From the NCBI GenBank assembly GCA_040954595.2, contig CM082581.2, forward strand, positions 3,410,001 to 3,474,000: DNA of 64,000 nucleotides, given 5' to 3'. This stretch comes from Balanoglossus misakiensis. Taxonomy: Eukaryota; Hemichordata. The position numbers were made by a program, and so were the translations under genes. Within the stretch, counting starts at the first letter, position 1. Every line of letters begins with the position of its first letter. Below are positions 1 to 12,900 of the stretch, piece by piece. The notes under the pieces were generated by a model. It saw only the letters and a program-made list of their open reading frames with translations, was not told the origin of the DNA and did not search any database.

Positions 1-772
1 GAATTCTTACATTGCATAACTGCTGGTATGTCACTCACTAAAATGAAGTCATCAATGCATTCGATTTATCTGAATGCAGAATTAAACTTCTCAGTAAAGA
101 AGAGCAAGACTTCTCAAACAAAATAGAATGAGACTTAGTCAAATCTCACCGTGCTGTCTCACTTCAACAATTTTTATATTATGGGGTCACACATATGGAT
201 TTGAAACGCTCTGAAACATCTCAGGTCACACTGGCATAAACTATTATGTGCAAACGGTTTAAGTGGTCCTGAAATGTTTCAGATTTGAGACGGCTTTGCC
301 TGCCAGTCCTGAGCCGCGTAAAGGAATAACACATTTTCACAACACAAATTTCAACAGCTTTACAGAAAGTCGATGTATATTTTATAATGTTTTAGTGCAT
401 GTACCAGCGGATTGTCTTTTTACTGTTTTTGATTGACTTTTTTATCACTGTTCTTTCAATTTTTTATTAGTTTTTTGTTTGTTTGTCTTGTTGTCTTGTG
501 CTGTTTTTAATTGTTTTTGTTGCCGCTTTTCTGTCTATGCCGCTGTGTTAAGTGTTAATAAATTTTAGCTGTTTTATGGGATGTATATTTCAATCCTGAT
601 TTAAATAATTAATAAAATAAATAAATTGTCAATGGAGCCTAGCATCAGGGTCTATGCTTAAACTTTGTGTGTGTGGACACAAAGCGACTCAAAGGATTAA
701 TCCTCTGTGTTTACAAATGGCAAACAGCGTCTCTGAAACGTTTCTGGTTTTAGCCAGTGTGAACCTGGTAAA

Positions 773-923
773 CTGTAAACTGGGAAATTCTCACGCCAGA
801 AAATTTTCGTGTTCTCATATCACTAACTGCATCATTATCTCTGCAAAACAACTTGACTCGACTTTCTATTTTTGCGTTTTTTTGGCTCTCGCAAAATTCG
901 TTAAAAAATTTCCCGTTTTACAG
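773..923. mobile_element. TA-flanked short element, CTGTAAAACGGG family
   Basis: The left end is CTGTAAACTGGGAAATTCTC and the right end is AATTTCCCGTTTTACAG. It starts 25 bp inside the intron that follows WDR11 exon 17. Confidence 0.75.
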
Positions 924-948
924 TGAATTCTCGTTGTGTCTCCATTAC

Positions 949-3900
949 CTTGTGAATGAGGCATTCTAGTCTGGCTTGTTCCACTTTCAAGTAGTACAGC
1001 GCCACCGTCCAGAAATTCACCTCAGCTTCATCACCAAACAACCTTGCAGTCAGAAGACATCGTTGTGCCACTCCATTCTGACAGTGCGGTAAATAACTGC
1101 TTATATCGGCCGGCAGCATTTTGAACTGCTCGTTCACCAAGGATACAATGTTGTCTGCATCTGGTAGGTCCCTGATTGTTAAAAAAACCCATAACTATTC
1201 ATAAATGTTCTGTTTGCTGTTGATATTGTCAGTCTTACTCTTCCCATCCCCAGTTCTCTATGTACAGGTCCAACCACACACTCTTGACAACAGCTGGGTT
1301 ACACCAAAGGTGAGTAGGTGAAAGACCACATTTCTTCACATAGAGATCGACAGACTCTAATGTAAGATTCATGTCTTACAGTTGAGGTGGCTGGAATCCA
1401 TACAGTGACTAGCAATATACGCAGCGATATTGCTGGCCGTATGGGCATTTCATTCAGTAGTTAAATAGCTAGGCATTTGAATACGTTGGAAACATTTATG
1501 TCACTACTTTTAGCAGGTCGTGGAATTGGTACATCAAATGCCTGGCTGAGTACTGAATGAAATGGCCAGTGATATAGCCATGTCACTGTCCAAATTCCAG
1601 CCACCTCACAGTTAACCTGTCTTGTTTTTAATTCAAGAAACTAGCACAGTGTAATCTGTGAAGAAGCATATTCACAGATAGTCTTTTGGGGGAAATAAAT
1701 CATTTGATGTGCTTGTCAGGATGCAATATCCAACATTATATTATATCATGCTACCGTCCGCAATTCTGATTGGACGAGAGCTCAATCCAGCGATACTAAA
1801 ATACTCAATAATGCACTGCTGGCAGTGGTAAAACCCGCCCCTGAACTAGCATACGGCAGCAAAATGTGCGGTTAAACCACAGTCGCGCATGTTTTAACCA
1901 AATAAATAAAACAAAAATACTGTTGAATTAACGGACGTTTTATTTTGGAACTGCTCTGTGGAAATATTTGTCACTTTGCCACGCGCGATGCCCGTCTTGT
2001 CACTTTTTGTCGTCTGCTTCATGTTTAATGCTCGATTCCGGCTGGATCCCGGCCGCTCGTGTTTACATTCATCGTCGCCATGTTGGTTCACGATCGTAAT
2101 TTCTCTTTCTGTCGCCGTTTCGGTAAGAAAATGACACTGATATGCCACAAAAACAATTGTTGATATAATATAATAGCAATAACCCCCGCCTCAGTCGGGT
2201 ATACACTCGATTTGGGTACAATTCGCTCCATAGCACTCGCCTGACGGCTCGTGCTATATGTCTCGAATTGTACCAAAATCTCGTGTATACCCGCCTGCGG
2301 CGGGGGTTATTGCTTAAACAAACCCTGCACATCAAAAATTGGACAAACCTCTCAACAGACACAACCAGTAAGGGCAAAAACACAATGTTTCCAACTTACA
2401 ATTCATCTAGATGGAGTCTGTATTCACTCATCCACGGTTGATGCTGAAGTAAATATTTCAAATTCAAAGCGGCTTTCGATGGCAACAAATGTGGACTGAA
2501 CAGTGGATCTGAAAGAAGAATGACAATGATGTTAAGTACATGTATATAGGTAAAAGGTAGCACACTGTCTCTTGCTGACTTGATTTATAAAGGGGCCATA
2601 TTGGCTGTGGAAGTGTAGCTTTAGGCCAAAAAAATGAATGAAATTTTTCTGGTCAGTGTGAGCGTCACTTGAATAAGCGCATCACCACTTTTTTCCTGTT
2701 TTGGGGTGGCAGACACAGCAAACTCAAACTGCGTTTTGCGTTCTAGTTTTTCACTGCATCGCTATCTCCGAAAAACATTTTTACGCAACTTTTTATCTTT
2801 GCGTTATTTTGGCTCTCACGTAGTTCATGAAAATTTATCGTTCCCGATGATTTTCCGTTTTACAGTATTCTAAAGTAAATTTTATCACTGAACAAAGGGT
2901 ATGAAGAATATAGTTCAATGGGGAATCCCTTTTCCAGGAAAACAATTTATTGGTTGTCAACTATATTAGTTGATATTTACCTGGAATTGCAAGTTCTTCC
3001 AATGGAGATGAGCAGACTTTCAAGGAGAGATCAAAGACTCTGATACATCCATCATTGGTTGCAAGGATGGGTTTGTCTGATGTTGCCCACTCTACATCAT
3101 TTATCTTGGCAATCTCACGTGGGCTTCGAATGTTGCTAACCTGTTCAACCTTCACATACAGAAATATATACATTTTAAAAGTTTCATAAAAACTGAGAAA
3201 TATATACATTTAATAAGTGTCATAGAAAATATCTCAAAACTACATTATGTAATAAACTGCTAACAATTCTATTTAACTATTGAAATATAATGAAATTCAC
3301 AATGACATTTTTTTCAATCTAATTATATAATTCAACCAAACTCTACACAAACATATTTGTATTATAGTGTATCTCAGATGGTTTAAAGATGTACATAAAG
3401 ATGAGCATAAAAAGATAAGACATATGCAAATTCAAACTGTCCACCTACATCTTTTGTGTCCCATATGTCCATGCCATCATTGTAAAGTACTAGTAATTTG
3501 TGATTGCCTTTGCCAGGAGCAAATTTGATCTTTTTAACCCATCCTCTGTGAGTTGGAACAGCCCTGGGAAATACAGAAAAAAAAACACACCAGAAAATGT
3601 AAACAAATAGTTTGATAATGGGTTCAATAAAAATAATTGCAGATGATCAGCTTGGTGCAAAAACCTGTTATACTATACATATCCCTTTTCCTCCCAGACT
3701 TAATACCAGCTATTTTATCAAGTGGCTGAAAAGCAGTTTTTTGCCATCTGAAGTATTTTGACAGGGATTGAACAGCTTGTGTTTCCTTGCCATGTGTGTA
3801 TTTGGGCAGGGTTGCATGGCTTATGTTATCTGTATCCAAGGTTTATAATCAGTTCACTGAATTGGGAAGAAAAGCTATACACTACCTAGTACATGAAAAG

Positions 3901-6900
3901 TCAAACTGTTGCTACTGCTTGACATTACTATAACACTGTAAATACTTCATTCTCAACCATTCCTTTAGCATGTGAAATCTATGTCCAAACAATGACAATC
4001 AACAAAGATCCTCAGTCCCACTTTGATCAAAAGTGACACATATGACAAAAGAAATACCCGGTAATCATCAAAGGAAATTTTCTGGTAGGTTTTGCAGGTT
4101 TGCCAACTGAGGGCTCAAACCTTCTTGTTGCCATACCTGGACACTCTTGCTTTCAGGTCCCAAATACTAAGATTTCCATCCACATCACCCAACACTATTG
4201 TATCTGCTTTCCAAGCTATACATGTCACACTTCCCATTCCACCCTGGGAAAAAAGAGGAAATAGACATTATTATACAGCTGGCACCGAGAACAATAGAAT
4301 TTAGCATGCAATAAAAAAGCCGTACGGAACGGGACGTACGGAACACGTGTTAAATACGCCTTAAGTTTCAAGGCGTCCCAACTCACGGTATAAAGGTATG
4401 CGTTGTTATGCGGACGGTTTCAAGACACCCCCACTACAATTTACGTAAACAAAAAAGAAAGATGGCTGCTCACTGAGTCAACTGAGCGGTTTTCGATCGA
4501 TTGTATCGGCATTTTGAAAGACAAGTAAAATGCAACACAAGAACTAACGGAGATGTAAGATGTATAATAATAAGGTTATTACGAAAATACCGCAAAGTAT
4601 GCACGAGGACATTAGCGCTCAGTATCGCCCGACGTGTACATAATATTTGATATTCTATTATAAAAAGCATATTGGACTGAATAAGTTTGCAATGAAATAA
4701 ACATGTAGCCAATGATGCCACATGGATACAGCTAGTGTCCCTTTAAAATTAAACTAATGGTGTTAATTATTAATTGGGGACAGAAAAAAGGGTAAAGTGA
4801 TTTGAATATTCTTACTTCAGGTGGAATTTTGGCACCATCTTTGATTGTGTTGCCTTCCACAAAGAAATGATACAACAATCCATTTGTGTCGGTGAAGACA
4901 AAATGTTCTTTGATGTTAATGGGTTGATTGACTTTCCTCTCAGGCTTGGCTCCAGATTCTGTCAGAACAAAGGCGAACAATATTTAGATGAAATAAAAAA
5001 AGCATTGTCCATGGATTTCCCATCATTAAGTGAAAACATTTTATTCGCCATTCTGATGTCTGAATACTATTTTACACTCAACAAACATTCTTATCCAGTA
5101 GTAAGTCAAGCAAGGGAGCCCTCTAGTGTTCAACAGACACCACCAAATCACAACCATGGGAGAGTCACTCCGAGTCTGATCATGGCACACACCAAGTACT
5201 ATTCCCCCATTTTCTCTATGATACTTTGTGCATTCCTAAAACCTAAGCTTAGCTCTGGGCATGGAAATTTAAAAAAAAAATAGGCTAACTTGTGACATTC
5301 TCAGAGTGTTTGAAAAACGTGAAGTTTCCTGTTGCAATGTATAGTAAAATCTGTTGAAACAGAACCCTGTCTAATCTGGAAACCTGTCTATACCGAACAC
5401 ATTTTCCAGTCCCTTTGACATAGAACCACACGTTACAAGAACCTCTATAAACCAGACACCTCTGCAAACTGGACAATTTCTTCAGTCCCTTTGGTGTTTG
5501 GTTTAGACAGGTTTTACTGTACCTGGAATTGGCACTGAAGTTGTTGTCATCTGATCAGATGTTTGTGTTGGAATTCTTGCAACACTAACTGCAGCTTCCT
5601 GTGATAACTTCTTTTTCAGACCCTTTAAATTGCTTGATGGTGACCATTCCTATTGACACAAAAATATAACACTATGCTCAGTTTTTATGGTATGTGTGTG
5701 TGCTTGTCTGTCTGTCTATGCATGTCAGTATTCATACAGTTTGAACAATATTCATCAACAAATACACTCATATATAACTTCAAAACTTAGGAAACAAACA
5801 CTGTATCAATTCCACAAGGGAAAATAGGAAATCAAATTATATTTAAAAAAAAATTTAATTCACAGATACACTCAAGGATTGATACCACAGAGAATGACAA
5901 GATTTACAATCTTGTTTGGACGGAAATTTATTACTTCCAAATAAGAACCAGTACTCACCAATGCAGTGATCATAGGGAAGTTTTTAGGCATTTCACGCAA
6001 CAGTGTACCAGTACGTAAATCCCACAATTCAAAAGGTTTCTCTTTGAAAACAATGATGAAATACTGCCTGAAATAAAGTAGGGGCAAATACCAATACATG
6101 TAGGTGTTAATAAATGATCTTGTTATTTCATTGTGCTGTCAACAAGAAATACAGATACTACAGCAAGTGCCAATTTTTGCTCTACATGCAAAAACCTGTT
6201 GCCATGCAGTTTCAGGCAATTATTCTCTTCATACACCTTTTTCATAAGGCTAGCGCCCTCACGCAGCTACATTTTTGTATCATAAATTTGAACTCAAAGC
6301 AAGGCCAATGGGGAAATCCCCCCTTGATGTGATTGGTCAACTTTCTTCATTGGTCTTGCTTTGAGTTCAAATTCATGATGGCTATGTGAGGGCTATTTTA
6401 TATAGGGCGCTTGTCTAAAGATCACTGGTGCACAGAATGAAATGGGCAGCGTACTGCTCTTGACAGTGTGCAGAGCTGTGTTGCTTCCAGCAGAAAGTGT
6501 GAAATCACTCAGTTTTGTTCACTATTCATCAAGAATTGAAAGGAAGTAGCAAGTTACAGTGAAAATAAACGTGGACGTACAGCAAAAGTTTTTTGCCCAT
6601 GAAATGTTTAGCAGAGCTGGCAGACATAGTAGCATCTGGGAAGGGGGTGTGTGTGTGAAGCCATAGGGGCCGCGACACTGTTTGGGCATAGGGAGAACCC
6701 TGCATATTTTCACGACTCACTTTAATTGTGAAACTCGCAAAATCTCGATTGGTGATTCTTCATTCTTGTCGCCACGGAGACAAGTTGTCTGTCCTGTCTG
6801 CATGTCTGTTAGGATCAGCTCATTACGGACCAAACCACTGCTGTTTGGGTTGGCGTATGCATACGAGAGAAAGCTGCTCAGACTGACCCATTCAATCCCT

Positions 6901-6985
6901 CGGATGTGAAAGAGATGGATGTTGTATTCTCGCCAAAGCAATCCACTGGATAAGTTGTACACTTGTACAAGTCCAGATGAGCTAC
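949..6985 (-). CDS. WDR11: WDR11 exons 9-17 (second propeller)
   Basis: Exon coordinates are: e9 6721-6985, e10 5959-6067, e11 5523-5649, e12 4816-4958, e13 4137-4243, e14 3449-3563, e15 2981-3149, e16 2400-2508, e17 949-1171. Phases at exon ends are 2, 0, 1, 0, 2, 0, 1, 2 and 0. Conserved blocks are VQVYNLSSGLL, KPFELWDLRTGTLLREM, EHFVFTDTNGLLYHF, TIVLGDVDGNLSIWDLK, WVKKIKFAPGKGNHK, DVEWATSDKPILATNDGCIR and LLQHQPWMSEY. Exon 11 encodes the poorly conserved linker (IPTQTSDQMTTTSVPIPG). Its splice donor runs straight into a pogo-like element (see 5342-5519). Exon 17 ends at HK before a GTAATG donor; a short TA-flanked element starts about 25 bp further into that intron. Confidence 0.9.
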
Positions 6986-9900
6986 CTAGGAATCAAGACA
7001 GGAAAGATTGGGTCTTCAAAGGGCTTTTTTGTTTGTTCTTTGCATCAACTACTGGGTAGTTTCCGTGATTAAATCTTCAAGATGTTATGAAGAGTCATGT
7101 CTTAGAGGGACCACATCTCTTTCTCGCTGCCCGTATTTCATTTATTATGTTTGATACAAGACACTGTTTATGTTATTCTACATGTGGATATATAGTGAAT
7201 GAACATTCAACCACACACAACTTCCATCTTACTTGTAGACTCGACAGTGAAAAACTTGCCAAAATGAATAATTGGTGTTTACCGTTTATTCCTTTTGGCG
7301 AGATTTTTACTCTCATATCCTACAAACGGGATGGAAGTTGTGTGTGGTCGAACATTGATTCACTATATATCCACAGGTAGAATAACATAACATTGTCTTG
7401 TATCAAACATAATTAATGGAAAAAGGGCAGCGAGCGAGAGAATTTGTCCCATCAATTGACAAGTAAGTACAACAATTTTCTCTCTTTTGTCCAGAATGGA
7501 TGTGTTTGAAAATAACAATGATTTTAATTGTAATTGCCTGTGAAATGTTTACTTGTGAACTGCTTCATTACAAACATCAATCCTCTCTCCAACACTAACA
7601 GTCTTGCTTACTATCTTGCTTGAAGTTTTTGATGGTACAGCCATATGGAATTTCAAAAACAGTATAAAATTGGCACTATTTTGGTTCCATAAATTCTTGT
7701 ACTGAGAAAAGAATGAATTTAAAAAAAATCTGAGATGTGTTTGGTTACTTCTATCTATATATGAAATTCATTTATAGACTTCATTTCATTCAGTTAAAGG
7801 GTAAAAAAGAGACAGAAAGATAGCTACCTAGCGCCACCAGTGGTTGGTACTGGTTGAAATTCTTCGTCGTCAATGGTGGACACATTCTGATTACCAGTGG
7901 GGGTGCAGTGACACCATTCAACAGCCCAATCAGCACAAATTTGAGAACGACCGCTCTGCCTTGCTGCATCTGCTCCCCGCCGAACGACTGCACTTGACTG
8001 ATCAAGTCGGTCAAGCAAGTTTTGGGATGCACTACTGCAGCCACGGGCATTTTCATTTTCACTTCCATTTTGGGATTACTTTCGTCTTTCACCGGTGGCA
8101 GCATCTCAAAACTTCCACTGGAACTGGAATATCCCGGTGAATGGAGTGGTGACAATGCCAGAATGTGTGAATTATTCGTATTGGGCGTGTGTTCAGCTGT
8201 CTTCAAACTCCATATCATGACTCGGCCATCGTTCATAATCAGAGCAGATGATCTCTCAGTCACAGGACAGCAGTAGATTCCAAAGGGTCGGACATGTTTT
8301 GTGACACGCAGATGATCCGATTGACATCTCAGATCATAAATGACGTCTTGTATATTCTCTCCATAGGAATTACTCGATGTGTCACCTGAAATGATCATAT
8401 GAAAGTGTCAGGGCTTATCACGCAAAAGCTTGTATGATTCTCTTCATAGTCAAAGAAAGCGAGCTATGTGAGAGGTCAGAAATGGATAGCCTGCACCCCC
8501 AAATCTGTGCTACACACATTCCACTCTGCGCCATCAGTCTGTGCTGTCAATGTGCGCCTGTGTTCTGTGCAGACGATCTGCCCTATCAGCTTGCGCCCCC
8601 ATTTTGCAGTATCAGTCTGAGATATGGTTTTTCTGTAACTAATTAAGCTGTAGTGATATAAGTGCCCACCATCTGGTCTACGGTGTCAAGTTTACAACTC
8701 CGATGGCCGTGGTTGTTTTTGTATTATTTTTCGTCGCTGCTAGATTGTAGTGACCCATGTGACAGACAATGTTTGTGATGAGTACAACAGATTTCAGCAC
8801 AGCAATCCTCAAATAGAAAGTGGTCTTGTGTACGTGTAACCAAGCAAAGGACATACTGTATACCAGTATTGAAATGCTGTTTGTGGCGTAAATATTAATT
8901 AAAGGGACGAAGTCTCTCTCTCGCTGCCCTTTTCCATTAATTATGTTTGATGCAAGGTGAATCAACGTTCGACCACACACAACTTCCACCCCACTTGTAG
9001 ACATGAGAGTGAAAAAGTGTGCAAAAATGAATAATCGGTCTTTACCATTTATTCATTTTGGGCGAGTTTTTACTCTCACAACATACAAGCGGGATGGAAG
9101 TTGTGTGTGGTTGAACATTCATTCACTACATATACACACGTACATTAACACAAACGGTGTCTTGTATCAAACATAATTAATGGAAAAAGGGCTGTGAGAG
9201 AGAGACTTTGTCCCTTTATTTAAAGTCAACTGTACCAGCCAGAAAATTACCTAATTGATCAACAGGTGTTGCTGCGGAACTCAATATTCCAGAGTAACCA
9301 TTTTTGCGACGGACTCTCACACTGATACTGCCGTTTTCGTGGAGACACATTATTACATCACGTTGCCTGCAATGAAAATTAAGTGCGTGAGAATAGTACC
9401 TTGAGCATTCTTTCGGATTCAATAAAGATGGTTTTATACTGTAAAATGGGAAACTTTCACGAACAATAAATTTTCTGCGAAGTGCGCAAGAGCCCCCCAA
9501 AAACGCAAAAATAAAGTCGTGTATGTTTTTTCAGAGAGTGAAATACAAGAACATGAAAATTTTGTCGCGTAACAGTTGCTGCTTTTGACATCACAAAAAT
9601 TTCATCAGCAAATGTACCTGCATGGAATAACTTGTAGGAATGGGGATCCACTTCTCTCCATTAGGATGAGACCGACTGTCTGGTTGATTTCTAAATCCAC
9701 AATAAGAATCTCCCGGGAATAAACCAATAACAGGTGATGACGACATGCTTGGTGGTACGTCAACTGTAGACATTCGTTCAGGGATACACTCTCTCCTGCA
9801 GTCCTGAAAACGATCATTGATTCCAAACAAAAGTCAGAAAGTGCTTGTATCATACCAAATTAGATAGAAATATCAGCCATCTGTGTATAAATACAAATGG

Positions 9901-12900
9901 GAACATATCAACAGTTCAGTCCATATCCACTGTTTTCTATGGTAAATTTGGAGGGAACTGGGAGTGAGAGGGTTAAAGGCATAATTTTGAAACTCACGTC
10001 CTGAACTCATTTGCATACTAAAAGTCACCAAAGACAAAGCACAAATTTGTACAAAAATGCAGATCTATATGTTTTTGTCTTTTGCTTTTTCCATGGAATA
10101 AATCACAGGAATCTACTCCTTAGACATTCCTGGTCAAGTAGACAAAGTTATTTCATTGTGTGTTACACATAACTTCAGAAATTACATGCTAAATGGAGCT
10201 CTGCATGACATGTTACCACTCTGAACTCAGAACATGTAATCAGCCCAAAATGTTAATCCCCTTAAATAATCACAGTCCCCTTTTAAAACCAGATATTGCC
10301 TGTGTTGTCAGCTAAGGAGGATGGAAAGTTTTCATGTAATAAAATGACAGTAACTGTACATTCACACAATATGTATGGTACAGTAAAACCTACTTAAACC
10401 TGACATAAAAACGGACTAAATTGTTTTGCAGAGGCCTCTGGTTTATAGAGATTCTTTTAACATATGATTATGTGAAAGGGACTGGAAAAGGCGTTTGGTA
10501 TACATAGGTTTCCAGATATACGGGGTTCGGTTTAGACAGGTTTTACTGTACTTGATATAATTATCACACTTCAATGGGTCCCCTTCATGGCCTGAGAGAC
10601 AAAGTTTGTAGAGGCTAACACTGTTTACCGTGGTTTTCCTTCTCCAACTAACATCTTGACTCGTTTGAAGGCTGTACGAGCACTTCCTCTCCTTTCAGCA
10701 CCTCCTGTTGTACTGGACGTCGCAGATGCACTGGGTGTACTGTCAATGTAAAACTTCTTACCATTACTTGATGGCGGTTTACCAATACTGAAATCATTCA
10801 CAAACAGAATGCAGTCTGGTCCAAGTACTGTCAAAAGGAGAAAAAATCGCGTCAAGGACACAGTGGTCCCATTGAGGGATTACACAAGAAAAAGTCTACA
10901 CCGGAGTACATGGCCATACTGTATACAGACAGACAGACACACACAAACACACACACATAGCGAGAGATCAATGGGCAAGCACTGACTGACCCATAAGTTG
11001 ACAATGGCAAATGTACTGTACATACACTAAATAGAACAGCTGTCCTCTTTAAAACTTAACCAGTTATGTAATCATTCAGGAATTTGGGAATTGGCTGTGT
11101 ATATACAAAACCACAGGGGTTTCCTGTCTAATTTAAACAACTCAATAAAGTAAATATACACACCACTTTACAAAGCAATCTGACCAGTAGTTCTTGAGTT
11201 ACTGAGTTTTGACCAATTTCACATTTTCCCAGCTAATTTGCATATTTTTGGCAATGACAACTTCATTTGAACAAACTCTCATCTACAGCCCAGCCTGCAT
11301 CTGCACACCAAAAATCAAGGTGATACACGCAGCGGTTTTCAAGTTTTTGATGTGGACGGACATACAGACATACATCCATCCATCCATACATACATCCATA
11401 CATACATACAGACGCAACCGATCCCATAAGGTCCCATGGTACATACCAATGGGACCTAAAAATGCTTGGTCAACATACAATAGAGTAAAGTTTCTACTGA
11501 AAGTGATTTAAAGCCCCATGAGCTGCCAAATTTCACTTTTTTCAAACATTCTCCCTACCAAGACAAATTTCCCACTTTAGGAACATTAAAGTTTAATAAT
11601 AATAATCATTTAAAATCCACACATTAGGCCATCTCTTGATAATGCATAGCACAATAGTTGCGTACTCTTTAGCTTTGTATGGAGGCCAATTAAACAGGTG
11701 TGGCACCCATTTAATATTTCACTTGTTCAATTTGCAACATATGTATACCTATCAGTAAGCTTATTTAGATAGACTAATCTAAGTTGGAAAGTAAAAACTT
11801 GAAAATAATGCAAAAAGTGGCACCTCTTGGAGCTTTAAGTGAGAAATGACCATCAATGTAGTACCGGGTGACTTAATACTTAAAACTAAATATTATAATT
11901 CAAATGTGTATCAACCATACGTTTAATATACAATGTAATCACAGTAGAAAGTGCAACAAAATTTACATAAAGCTCACTGTCCAAGGTTGGGGTAAAACAG
12001 CTGTCCTTGTCATGCACTTAGAAATTCAGCAAACTACTTACATGTTAGTTTCGTGGGATCAAATGGATCAAACGAAAAAGACATCAAATTTTCTGTGAAT
12101 GACTTTTTCCAGAGTTTTGTACCAGTATCAGCATTCCATAAAATGATTGAATAGGGAGGATGTAAAGCCACTAAGAGATCATGAGAGGCATCCTGTGTTG
12201 ACAACCAATCCATTTCTGAAGGCGGAGAAGAAACACATTTGATATCCTAAGAAAATGCTTGGTCAAAGATGACAAGAGTAATCATGTCATATTAACACAT
12301 AATACTTTAAAACGGGTTATTTTCACATCAGGAAATTTTCGCGATATCAAAAGAGGCAACTGTTACGCGAGGATTAATTTTCACGTTCTGGTTTTTTAAC
12401 TGCATCGTTATTTTTACGCGACTTTTTATTTTCACGCATGTCAGGAAAACTCTCATGACGAACCCAGAATTGGTTTTGTGCCATCTTGAAATTCCACTCT
12501 GTGAGCAGCTTGACTGACATCCCAAACAATGATGCGTCCATGACAATCTGCTGAGACAAGGCGTAGTGTGTAGGGCGATCGTTCATCATGATGGTAGTTC
12601 TGTCTTGCCCATTTCACTTTTACAACCGCTGCTTTGTGTCGCTCTAGGGTCTGTAATACCTAAACAATACAATGGTAGAAAAGAAGAAGTCATTTACAAG
12701 TGTGAAGTTAAAATGTATTTTCACAAATGGCAAAGCAATACGCCTTTTCCGTAAAGAGTGTGCACTTCCAAATTATGGCGTCATTACAGAGCAGACAAGT
12801 CACAGAGTACTGCTTGAGCTTGACTGGTTTGTTGTACATATGATACAAGTTGCGTGTAAAACTTACTTTAAAATAAAATGTGGCTGTTGAACATTGGTCC

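Noticed and set aside
1-160. Possible next WDR11 exon at the left edge
   Set aside because: I translated the minus strand and found nothing resembling the expected downstream WDR11 segment.
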